Source: Desertibaculum subflavum
GTDB taxonomy: Bacteria; Pseudomonadota; Alphaproteobacteria; Ferrovibrionales; Ferrovibrionaceae
Assembly (NCBI GenBank): GCA_003576705.1
Contig: QOZS01000051.1
Coordinates: forward strand, 1-40,684
Direction of reading: 5' to 3'
Length of the DNA: 40,684 nucleotides
Part shown: one piece after another, positions 23,772 to 31,191 of the stretch
How the letters are laid out: each line of letters opens with the position of its first letter
Position numbering within the stretch: the first letter of the stretch is position 1
Notes under the pieces: model-generated
Seen by the model: only the letters and a program-made list of their open reading frames with translations
What the model was told of the DNA's origin: nothing
The model's database searches: none
Program-made: the position numbers and the translations under genes

Positions 23772-24849
23772 CGCCGTCGCCCGGGCCTGGGCCGGGCGGC
23801 TGGAGGCGATGGTCCGGGGCATTGCGGCCTATCGCGCGCATCCATACCGGCGCGACCTGTCCGATCCGCCGGTCGTCTGGTCGGAGGGTTCGGCGCGCCT
23901 GCTCGACTATGGTCCCGAAAATGACGGCCCGGTCACGCTGTTCGTGCCCTCGCTGGTCAACCGCGCCTACATCCTGGACCTCTCGGCCAGGCGCAGCCTG
24001 CTGCGTCACCTCGCCGGCCTCGGCCACCGGCCGCTGCTGCTCGACTGGGGCGTGCCCGACGATCCCCGCATCTCGGTCGGCGACCTGATCGCCGGCCGTC
24101 TCGTCCGCGCGCTCGACGCGGCGGTCGGGCTGGCGGGCGGACCGGTGGTGCTGGCCGGCTATTGCATGGGCGGCACCATGGCGACCGCGCTCGCTTTCCT
24201 GCGGCCGCAGCTGGTGCGGGCGCTGGCGCTGCTTGCCGCGCCGTGGGACTTCCACGCCGTGCGGCCGGAGACGGCGCGCATCGGCGCCCTGCTGGGCGAG
24301 GCGCTGACGCATCTTGCCCCGGATGGCTTTCTGTCGGTCGATCAGCTGCAGATGATCTTCCTCGGCAACGACCCCGACCTCGTGGTGCGCAAGTTCCAGG
24401 CCTTCGCGGCAATGGACCCGGCAAGCGAAACGGCCGCCGACTTCGTCGCGCTGGAGGACTGGGCGAACGACGGCGTGCGGCTGGCGGGCGCCGTGGCGCG
24501 CGAATGCTTCCGCGACTGGTACGGCGACAACCGTCCGGCCGGCGGGCGCTGGGTCGTCGGGGGCAGGGCGGTGCGGCCCGAGATGCTCGACCTTCCGGCA
24601 CTGGTGGTGGCACCGGCCAACGATCGCCTGGTGCCCGGCCCGAGCGCGCTGGCGCTGGCGACGGCATTGCCGCGGGCGGAGACGCTGCAGCCGCCGGCGG
24701 CGCATGTCGGCATGGTGGTGGGTCCGGACGCGCCGGTAACCTTGTGGGCGCCGCTCGCGTCCTGGCTGCTGCGTCACGGCGCTGCAACCCTGCGGTCATC
24801 GAAACCATCGTCGCGGCGCGCTTTGCGCCGGGCCGCTCCGATGGGCTAG
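23560..24849 (+). CDS. phaC: Poly(3-hydroxyalkanoate) synthase-type alpha/beta hydrolase
   Basis: PHA polymerase homologue of 429 residues, shorter than class I synthases (around 590) and longer than class III. The lipase-box-like motif GYCMGG places the nucleophile at Cys202. The other triad members are Asp355 (in APANDRLVP) and His382 (in PPAAHVGM). LDYGPENDGPVTLFVPSLVNRAYIL and RPLLLDWGVPDD are also family hallmarks. The N-terminal region (RPLTGQLAAANLMALTSLAALPL) seems conserved in type, which supports a start upstream of residue 28 and a real overlap with the preceding small gene. It is followed by phaA and phaB. Polymerase activity of this short form is inferred. Confidence 0.85.
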   Translation: MRQAGPTAQQKRAGPRPLTGQLAAANLMALTSLAALPLARSGSLAWNASLQKEAAALAPRLAAADPARLTDAVARAWAGRLEAMVRGIAAYRAHPYRRDLSDPPVVWSEGSARLLDYGPENDGPVTLFVPSLVNRAYILDLSARRSLLRHLAGLGHRPLLLDWGVPDDPRISVGDLIAGRLVRALDAAVGLAGGPVVLAGYCMGGTMATALAFLRPQLVRALALLAAPWDFHAVRPETARIGALLGEALTHLAPDGFLSVDQLQMIFLGNDPDLVVRKFQAFAAMDPASETAADFVALEDWANDGVRLAGAVARECFRDWYGDNRPAGGRWVVGGRAVRPEMLDLPALVVAPANDRLVPGPSALALATALPRAETLQPPAAHVGMVVGPDAPVTLWAPLASWLLRHGAATLRSSKPSSRRALRRAAPMG

Positions 24850-24909
24850 TCTGCCTCACAACATTGAAGGCGCTGCGGGTGGCGCCGGGAATGAGGAGGA
24901 GTGCGCGCC

Positions 24910-26082
24910 ATGACCGATGTCGTCATCGTCAGCGCCGGCCGTACGCCGGTCGGATCGTTCAACGGGGCCTTCGCCGGCGTTTCCGCCGACTATCTCGGCA
25001 CCGTCGCCATCAAGGGCGCGCTGGAACGCGCCAAGGTCGATCCGGCCGAGGTGTCGGAAGTGATCATGGGCCAGATCCTGACGGCCGGTCAGGGCCAGAA
25101 CCCGGCCCGCATCGCCTCGATCCATGCCGGCGTGCCGAACGAGGTGCCGGCCTGGGGCGTCAACCAGCTCTGCGGCTCGGGGCTGCGTGCCGTCGCGCTC
25201 GGCTTCCAGGCGGTGCAGAACGGCGACAGCAAGATCGTCGTCGCCGGCGGCCAGGAGAGCATGACCCAGGCGCCGCATGCCGGCTATCTCCGCGCCGGCC
25301 AGAAGATGGGCGCGATGGAATTCGTCGATACCATGATCAAGGACGGCCTGTGGGACGCCTTCAACGGCTACCACATGGGCAACACGGCGGAGAACGTCGC
25401 CAAACAGTGGCAGATCACCCGCGAGGACCAGGACCGCTTCGCCGTCGCCTCGCAGAACAAGGCGGAAGCGGCGCGCAAGTCCGGCCGCTTCAAGGACGAG
25501 ATCATCCCGGTCACCATCAAGGGCCGCAAGGGCGACACCGTGGTCGATCGCGACGAGTACATCCGCGACGGCGTGACCTTGGAAGGCATCGCAGGCCTGC
25601 GGGGCGCCTTCGAGAAGAACGGCACTGTCACCGCCGCCAATGCCTCCGGCATCAATGATGGCGCCGGCGCCGTGGTGCTGATGACGGCGGAGGAAGCGAA
25701 GAAGCGCGGCCTGACGCCGCTCGCCCGCATCGTGTCCTGGGCCCAGGCCGGCGTCGATCCGGCGATCATGGGCACCGGCCCGATCCCGGCCAGCCGCGCC
25801 GCGCTCGCCAAGGCGGGCTGGAAGGTCGGCGATCTCGACCTGGTGGAGGCGAACGAGGCCTTCGCCGCGCAGGCGCTCGCCGTCAACAAGGATATGGGCT
25901 GGGATCCGGCCAAGGTGAACGTCAACGGCGGCGCCATCGCCATCGGCCATCCGATCGGCGCCTCGGGCGCCCGCGTGCTGAACACCTTGCTGTTCGAGAT
26001 GCAGAAGCGCGACGCCAAGAAGGGCCTCGCCACCCTCTGCATCGGCGGCGGCATGGGCATCGCCATGTGCGTGGAGCGCTAG
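24910..26082 (+). CDS. phaA: Acetyl-CoA acetyltransferase (beta-ketothiolase)
   Basis: Biosynthetic thiolase of 390 residues that condenses two acetyl-CoA to acetoacetyl-CoA, the first step of polyhydroxybutyrate synthesis. Active-site residues are all present: Cys88 in NQLCGSGLRAV, His347 in AIAIGHPIGASGAR and Cys377 in TLCIGGGMG. ATG 24910 is preferred to a GTG three codons upstream because GAGGAGGAG sits at a suitable distance and MTDVVIVSAGRTP is the normal beginning. It is co-oriented with phaC, 60 bp upstream, and phaB, 40 bp downstream. Length and motifs are typical. Confidence 0.97.
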   Translation: MTDVVIVSAGRTPVGSFNGAFAGVSADYLGTVAIKGALERAKVDPAEVSEVIMGQILTAGQGQNPARIASIHAGVPNEVPAWGVNQLCGSGLRAVALGFQAVQNGDSKIVVAGGQESMTQAPHAGYLRAGQKMGAMEFVDTMIKDGLWDAFNGYHMGNTAENVAKQWQITREDQDRFAVASQNKAEAARKSGRFKDEIIPVTIKGRKGDTVVDRDEYIRDGVTLEGIAGLRGAFEKNGTVTAANASGINDGAGAVVLMTAEEAKKRGLTPLARIVSWAQAGVDPAIMGTGPIPASRAALAKAGWKVGDLDLVEANEAFAAQALAVNKDMGWDPAKVNVNGGAIAIGHPIGASGARVLNTLLFEMQKRDAKKGLATLCIGGGMGIAMCVER

Positions 26083-26122
26083 CCTAAGAAAGTCGTCTGG
26101 GAAACAAACAAGGGAGGTTGCA

Positions 26123-26845
26123 ATGGCGCGCGTGGCGATCGTGACCGGCGGCACCCGAGGGATCGGGGCAGCCATCTCCAAGGCGCTGAAGGCGGCAGGC
26201 CACAAGGTCGCTGCCAATTACGGCGGCAACGACGAGGCGGCGAGCAAGTTCAGGCAGGAGACCGGCATCGCCACCTATAAGTGGGACGTCTCGAGCTTCG
26301 AGGCCTGTCGCGACGGCGTCGCCCAGGTGGCGAAGGATCTCGGGCCGGTCGACATCATCGTCAACAATGCCGGCATCACGCGCGACGGCACGCTCCACCG
26401 CATGAGCCGCGAGCAGTGGGACGCCGTGCTCGACACCAATATCGGCTCCTGTTTCAACATGTGCCGCGCCGCCATCGACAGCATGCGCGAGCGCAAGTTC
26501 GGCCGCATCGTCAATATCGGCTCGATCAACGGCCAGGCCGGCCAGTACGGCCAGGTGAACTACGCCGCGGCCAAGTCGGCGGTGCACGGCTTCACCAAGG
26601 CGCTGGCGCAGGAGGGCGCCGCCATCGGCATCACCTGCAACGCCATCGCGCCCGGCTACATCGATACCGAGATGGTGCAGGCGGTGCCGAAGCCGGTGCT
26701 GGAGAAGATCATCGCCAAGATCCCGGTCGGCCGGCTCGGCCATGCCGAGGAGATCGCCCGCGGCGTCGTCTTCCTCTGCGCCGACGATGCCGGCTTCATC
26801 ACCGGCTCGACGCTCTCGATCAACGGCGGCCAGCACATGTATTGA
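26123..26845 (+). CDS. phaB: Acetoacetyl-CoA reductase
   Basis: NADPH-dependent short-chain dehydrogenase of 240 residues that makes (R)-3-hydroxybutyryl-CoA. The cofactor motif TGGTRGIGAAIS is at residues 8-19. The catalytic set is Ser134 (NIGSINGQAGQ), Tyr147 and Lys151 (VNYAAAKSAVHGF), and NNAGITRDGT is the structural motif specific to PhaB-type reductases. AAGGGAGG precedes the ATG by about five bases. With phaA and phaC it completes the classical three-step pathway. A strong hairpin terminator follows. Confidence 0.97.
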   Translation: MARVAIVTGGTRGIGAAISKALKAAGHKVAANYGGNDEAASKFRQETGIATYKWDVSSFEACRDGVAQVAKDLGPVDIIVNNAGITRDGTLHRMSREQWDAVLDTNIGSCFNMCRAAIDSMRERKFGRIVNIGSINGQAGQYGQVNYAAAKSAVHGFTKALAQEGAAIGITCNAIAPGYIDTEMVQAVPKPVLEKIIAKIPVGRLGHAEEIARGVVFLCADDAGFITGSTLSINGGQHMY

Positions 26846-26868
26846 GGCCGCAGCTTCGATTCAGTTTC

Positions 26869-26901
26869 GGGCCGGGGCGCAAGCTCCGGCCCGCTTGTTT
26901 T
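26869..26901 (+). terminator. Terminator or attenuator after phaB
   Basis: Ten-pair stem GGGCCGGGGC/GCTCCGGCCC (one G-U) with a GCAA tetraloop, then GCTTGTTTT. It ends a few bases before the ribosome binding site of the next gene, so it may lower rather than abolish read-through. Confidence 0.75.
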
Positions 26902-26913
26902 GAGGAGACCGGA

Positions 26914-27312
26914 ATGCCCATCGCCAAGCCGATCGAATATGCCGATGCGAGCGCCGAGGTGCGCGCCGTCTACGACGATATCATGAAGACGCGCGGCTCC
27001 GACTGGGTGAACAACTTCTGGAAGTACCTGGCGCACGACCCCAAGACGCTCCGCCGTACCTGGGAGAGCGTGAAGGAGGTGATGGCGCCGGGTGCGCTCG
27101 ATCCGCTGGTGAAGGAGATGATCTATGTCGCCGTCTCGGTCACCAACAACTGCGAGTATTGCATCCATTCCCACACCGCTGGCGCCCGCGCCAAGGGCAT
27201 GACCGACGCCATGCTGGGCGAGCTCCTGGCGGTGGTCGGAATGGCGAACGAAACCAACCGCCTCGCCAATGGCTGGCAGGTGCCGGTCGACGATGCCTTC
27301 AAGGTGAAGTGA
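26914..27312 (+). CDS. AhpD-like carboxymuconolactone decarboxylase-family protein
   Basis: Alkylhydroperoxidase-D-like protein of 132 residues. The redox motif is CEYCIHSHTAGARAKG, a CxxC with a following His, in the position used by AhpD for peroxidase or disulfide-reductase chemistry. MIYVAVSVTNN and MLGELLAVVGMANETNRLANGW match the all-helical fold. TGAGGAG precedes the ATG by seven bases and directly follows the phaB terminator, so expression may depend on read-through from the PHA operon. The partner and substrate are unknown; many such genes travel with acyl metabolism. Confidence 0.88.
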   Translation: MPIAKPIEYADASAEVRAVYDDIMKTRGSDWVNNFWKYLAHDPKTLRRTWESVKEVMAPGALDPLVKEMIYVAVSVTNNCEYCIHSHTAGARAKGMTDAMLGELLAVVGMANETNRLANGWQVPVDDAFKVK

Positions 27313-27400
27313 TAGCAGGAGTGAAGTGACGGCACGGTTAAGCCACGGCAACCATCTTCGCGCGGTTGCGCGCCGCGGCTTTGCTCCTATCCTGTCCGCG

Positions 27401-27838
27401 ATGATCCGACGCAGCGCCGCCGTCTTGCTTGCCGCCATCGTGCTCGCCTGGTCGGCCGCCGTCTCGGCGACGGCGCTGACCGAGCAGGACCTCGTCGGCC
27501 TGTGGTACGGCGAGGGCTATCAGCCGACCTGGGACACCGAGGCGGAATGGCTGGTCGAGCGCCATGCCGACGGCACCTTCCGCGCCGAATACCGCATCCG
27601 CCGGCAATGCCAGATCGAGTTCGAGCAGATCGAGACCGGCATCTGGTGGGTGGTGGGCAACGACTTCATCACCCTGACCGAGACGATCGACGGCAAGACC
27701 GTCTACCCGCCGCCGCACACCTACCGCGTCATCGCCCGCCGCGGCGAGACGATCGAATATCTCTATGTGGAGCGCGACGTGTCCTACAAGGCCACCCGCG
27801 CCAAGGCGCGCCTCAGCCGGCCGGCTTGTGTGTCGTAG
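27401..27838 (+). CDS. Hypothetical exported protein, possibly lipocalin-like
   Basis: Predicted exported protein of 145 residues. The signal peptide is MIRRSAAVLLAAIVLAWSAAVSA cut at residue 23 or near it. The mature part is a beta-rich domain containing LVGLWYGEGY, WLVERHADGTFRAEYRI and GIWWVVGNDFITLTETIDG; the GxW and repeated strands resemble a small lipocalin or a similar barrel. A longer in-frame ATG at 27326 would bury the signal peptide, so 27401 is used. There is no good ribosome binding site. Its 3' end overlaps the convergent aldo/keto reductase gene by 26 bases. The function is unknown. Confidence 0.65.
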   Translation: MIRRSAAVLLAAIVLAWSAAVSATALTEQDLVGLWYGEGYQPTWDTEAEWLVERHADGTFRAEYRIRRQCQIEFEQIETGIWWVVGNDFITLTETIDGKTVYPPPHTYRVIARRGETIEYLYVERDVSYKATRAKARLSRPACVS

Positions 27839-28577
27839 TGGCGACGGCGTCGGCGAGATGTGCCGCATCGGTCGTGCCAAGGATCGCTGAGGCTACGCCC
27901 GGCGTCTCGACGACGAGACGCAATGCACTGGCGGGCATGCGTCCTGACGCGAGGGGCTTCTTCGCCAGCACGCCGATGCCGCGCCGCGCGGCTTCCGCAA
28001 TCACCGGCGCCTGATCGCGCTCGCGGTCGTTCCACGTCACCATCAGGACGTCGGCCCAGGTTGCCGCCCAGAGGCTGCCTTCCACGCTCTTGCCGGAGAA
28101 GCCGATGGCGCGGACCTGGCCTTGCTGCTTCAGGCGCGCCAGCGCTTCGGCGGCGGCGCCGAACTTTGCGGCGCCCTCATCGATGCCGTCGGAATGGATC
28201 AGGGCGATGTCGATTCGGTTGGTGCGCAGCGCGGCGAGGCTGGCGTCGACGCTCCGGCGCATGCCGGCGGCGCTGAAGTCGAAGCTCGAGCGCTCGCCAT
28301 CGAAGCGCTCGCCGGCCTTGGTCGAGATCACCCAACGCTCGCGCCTGCCGGCGAGTGCCGCGCCAATGCGGCTCTCGCTCGTGCCATAGGCGGGCGCGGT
28401 GTCGAGCAGGTTGATGCCGAGCGCTTCCGCGCGCTCGATCAGCTCGGCGATGCGCGCATCGCTCGGCAGCGTGACCGGCCGCTCGTATTTTAGGCCCTTG
28501 TCGCGCCCCCAGGCGACGGTGCCGAGGCCGATCGGCGAAACCCGGATGCCGGTGCGGCCGAGCGGCCTCAGTTCCAC
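27813..28577 (-). CDS. Aldo/keto reductase
   Basis: NADPH-dependent oxidoreductase with a TIM-barrel fold, 254 residues. The N-terminus ELRPLGRTGIRVSPIGLGTVAWG is the family entry. Asp and Tyr of the catalytic set lie in LLDTAPAYGTSE, and the Lys in WVISTKAGE. ALIHSDG holds the usual His and IGVLAKKPLASG follows. The substrate cannot be read. It starts at GTG 28577 (VELRPLGRTG), ten bases inside the upstream FAD gene, so it is likely coupled to it. It is the last gene of the leftward hldE-containing operon. Confidence 0.9.
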   Translation of the reverse strand: MELRPLGRTGIRVSPIGLGTVAWGRDKGLKYERPVTLPSDARIAELIERAEALGINLLDTAPAYGTSESRIGAALAGRRERWVISTKAGERFDGERSSFDFSAAGMRRSVDASLAALRTNRIDIALIHSDGIDEGAAKFGAAAEALARLKQQGQVRAIGFSGKSVEGSLWAATWADVLMVTWNDRERDQAPVIAEAARRGIGVLAKKPLASGRMPASALRLVVETPGVASAILGTTDAAHLADAVATTTHKPAG

Positions 28578-29716
28578 TGCTCGACATCCTCCCACAATGC
28601 ATGCGCCACTTCCGGCCGCGGCCAGTCGGCGAGCGGCAGCGGGCCGCGCTCGCCGGGCGAAGCCTTGCCGCGCAGCCAGGCGAGCGCCTGCTCGGCGGCG
28701 GCGGGCGCCAGCGCGAGCTTGGTCGGCCACAGCGCCAGCACGCGGCCCTCTTGCTGCAGCACCGCGCCGTCCGGCCGGCGCTTGCCCGGCATGGCGCCCT
28801 CGGCGCGGTCGATCCGCTTGGTGGCGAAGCGCATGCCGGTCGTGGCCGCCGCACCGAAGGCGGCGGCGATCTCGGTCCGCGCCTGCTTGATCAGCGCCTC
28901 GGCATCGAGCGCCACGCCGCGTTCCGCCAGGTCGCCGCCGAGATACCAGACGAAACCCTGCTCCAGCGCGTGGCTGGTGATGGTGAGGGCCGGGCGCGCC
29001 GGGCCGACCAGCAGATGCGCGAAGAGCGGCCCCGGCGCGCCGCGCGCCAGCACCATGTGCAGCGGGCGCAGCTGCTGGCGCGCCGCCGGCAACAGCAGGT
29101 GATTGGCGGCGCCGGCGGCCAGCACGGCGAAGCGGGCCGCGAGCTCGCCGGGCCGCCCATGCGGCCCGCGCAGGGTGAGGCGGACGCTGTCGCCGTCCTG
29201 GTGCAGCGCCACCACCTCGGCGCGGTGCACGCGCTCGCGCTGCTGCGCGGCGAAGGCCTGCAGCACCGATGGCACGTCGACCACCGGCTCCTCCAGCCCG
29301 ATGACGCGGCGGAGCTGCGCGATCAGCGCGCAGGCTTCCGGCCATTCGGCGCGGTCGAGGCGGCTCCGCCGCGCCTGCAGCAGGCGGCTCGCCAGCTCCG
29401 CCTTCAAGCCGAAGCCGCGCGCCAGCATCAGGTGGCGCTCGGTCAGCACCTTCGCCGCGGTGAGATCGGGCGCTCGCTCGCCGCGCAGCGAGGCGCGCCA
29501 GCGATCGGGCATGGCGGCGATGCTCTCGCTCGCAGCCGTGCCCTTGCCCTCGACCTCGTATTTGGCACCGCCATGGATGATGCCCTGGGCGGCGATGGTC
29601 TGGCCGGCGCCGAGCGCGGCTCGTTCCAGCAGGATCGCGCTGAAGCCCGCGGCGGCCAGCCGATCGAGCACCCAAAGTCCGGCGATGCCGCCACCGATGA
29701 CGACCACGTCGAGCAT
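28568..29716 (-). CDS. FAD-dependent oxidoreductase
   Basis: DAO-type flavoprotein of 382 residues. The Rossmann motif is VVVIGGGIAGLWVLDRL with the ribose-binding Glu at LLERAAL. GAGQTIAAQGIIHGGAKYEVEGKG resembles the family that includes glycerol-3-phosphate and L-2-hydroxyglutarate oxidases. A second cofactor motif, FAVLAAGAANHLLL, is present. No signal peptide is seen. The gene starts 11 bp after the hldE stop and ends inside the aldo/keto reductase, so the two oxidoreductases probably act together. The substrate is unknown. The neighbouring heptose gene may be only an operon partner. Confidence 0.88.
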   Translation of the reverse strand: MLDVVVIGGGIAGLWVLDRLAAAGFSAILLERAALGAGQTIAAQGIIHGGAKYEVEGKGTAASESIAAMPDRWRASLRGERAPDLTAAKVLTERHLMLARGFGLKAELASRLLQARRSRLDRAEWPEACALIAQLRRVIGLEEPVVDVPSVLQAFAAQQRERVHRAEVVALHQDGDSVRLTLRGPHGRPGELAARFAVLAAGAANHLLLPAARQQLRPLHMVLARGAPGPLFAHLLVGPARPALTITSHALEQGFVWYLGGDLAERGVALDAEALIKQARTEIAAAFGAAATTGMRFATKRIDRAEGAMPGKRRPDGAVLQQEGRVLALWPTKLALAPAAAEQALAWLRGKASPGERGPLPLADWPRPEVAHALWEDVEQWN

Positions 29717-29727
29717 CGGCGCCTGGC

Positions 29728-31191
29728 TCACCTCTTCAGCCGCCCGACTGTCGCGCTGGTGCTGTGGCCCGGCACCACGCGGGCGAGGCGCACCTTGCCG
29801 CCCCAGCCTTCCACCAGGTCGCCGCCGACCACCTCGGCGCGGGCATAGTCGCCGCCCTTCACCAGCACGTCGGGCTTCAGCAGCTTGAGCAGCGGGATCG
29901 GCGTGTCCTCCTCGAACACGACGACCAGATCCACGTCGCCGAGCGCGGCCAGCACCATGGCGCGGGCGCTCTCGTCCTGGATCGGGCGGTCGGGGCCTTT
30001 CAGGCGCTTGACCGAGGCATCGGCGTTGATCGCCACCACCAGCCTGTCGCAATGCCGCTTCGCCTCGGCGATCAGCGAGACATGGCCGGGATGCAGCAGG
30101 TCGAACACGCCGTTGGTGAAGCCGATTTTCTCGCCCGCTTCGCGCCAATGCTCGACCCAGACGCGGGCATGGTCGCGCGGCACCACCTTGTGGGCGACCG
30201 CCAGCACGGCGTCGCGCTGCAGGGTATGGATCAGGTCGGCCGCCGATACGGCATAGGCACCGACATGGCCGACTGCGATGCCGCCGGCCAGGTTGGCAAT
30301 CAGCGCGGCATCGGGCGCGCGCGCTTCCGCCGCCAGCGCGGCGGCAAAGGCGGCGACCACGCTGTCGCCGGCGCCGGTGACGTCGGCCACCTCGCGCGCC
30401 TCGGCCTTGAAGTGCAGGCTGTTGCCGAGCCGGTCGTCGAGCGTGAGCCCCGCCTCGGCGCGGCTCAGCAGGATGCCGCGCAGCTTGAACTGCTCCCGCG
30501 CGGCGCGGGCGGCGGCGAGCGCGCTGCGGTCGCCGACCGGGTCGACACCGGTGGCGTCGCGGATCTCGGCCCGGTTCGGCTTCAGGTAATCGAACTTGCT
30601 GTAGCGTTTCCAGTCGCGCCCGAACGGATCGACCACGACCGGGATGCGGGCCTGGGTGGCGAGCCGGATCGCCACCAGCACGCGCCTGGTCAGGCAGCCC
30701 TTGCCGTAATCGGAGACGACGACCGCATCGGCTTTCGGCGCCGTCCTCTCGATCGCCGCGATCAGTCGCTCTTCCAGCGTGCCGTCCACCGGATGGGTGT
30801 GCTCGCTGTCGGTGCGGAGCAGCTGCTGGCCACCGGCGATATGCCGCGTCTTGGCCGTGGTGCGGCGGTCGGCCCCGGCGAACAGGCTGGCCTTGATATT
30901 CGGCGAGCTCTCCAGCGCCGCCTGCAGCGCGCGCGCCTCCGCATCGCGGCCGACCACCCCGACGAGATCGACCTTCAGGCCGAGCGCGGCGAGGTTGGCG
31001 GCGACGTTGCCGGCGCCGCCGGGCCGCAGGCTCTCCTCGCCGACGCGCAGGATCGGGATCGGCGCCTCCGGCGAGATGCGCTCGACCTTGCCGATGACGT
31101 AACGATCCAGCATGACGTCGCCGACGACCAGCGCGCGCTTGCCGCGCATGGCATCGACGACCTGCTGCAGCTTCACGTTTCTCGGCGTCAT
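29728..31191 (-). CDS. hldE: Bifunctional heptose kinase/adenylyltransferase HldE
   Basis: Two-domain enzyme of 487 residues for ADP-heptose of the lipopolysaccharide core. The N-terminal ribokinase-type domain (to about residue 320) phosphorylates heptose 7-phosphate; it has GGAGNVAANLAALG and the DVTGAGDSVVAAF anion-hole motif with the catalytic Asp. The C-terminal domain is a nucleotidyltransferase with FTNGVFDLLHPGHVSLI (HxGH) and VKGGDYA. Its ATG overlaps the stop of the HD-GYP-like gene as ATGA (31188-31191). hldD, gmhA and gmhB are not present in the window. Confidence 0.97.
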   Translation of the reverse strand: MTPRNVKLQQVVDAMRGKRALVVGDVMLDRYVIGKVERISPEAPIPILRVGEESLRPGGAGNVAANLAALGLKVDLVGVVGRDAEARALQAALESSPNIKASLFAGADRRTTAKTRHIAGGQQLLRTDSEHTHPVDGTLEERLIAAIERTAPKADAVVVSDYGKGCLTRRVLVAIRLATQARIPVVVDPFGRDWKRYSKFDYLKPNRAEIRDATGVDPVGDRSALAAARAAREQFKLRGILLSRAEAGLTLDDRLGNSLHFKAEAREVADVTGAGDSVVAAFAAALAAEARAPDAALIANLAGGIAVGHVGAYAVSAADLIHTLQRDAVLAVAHKVVPRDHARVWVEHWREAGEKIGFTNGVFDLLHPGHVSLIAEAKRHCDRLVVAINADASVKRLKGPDRPIQDESARAMVLAALGDVDLVVVFEEDTPIPLLKLLKPDVLVKGGDYARAEVVGGDLVEGWGGKVRLARVVPGHSTSATVGRLKR

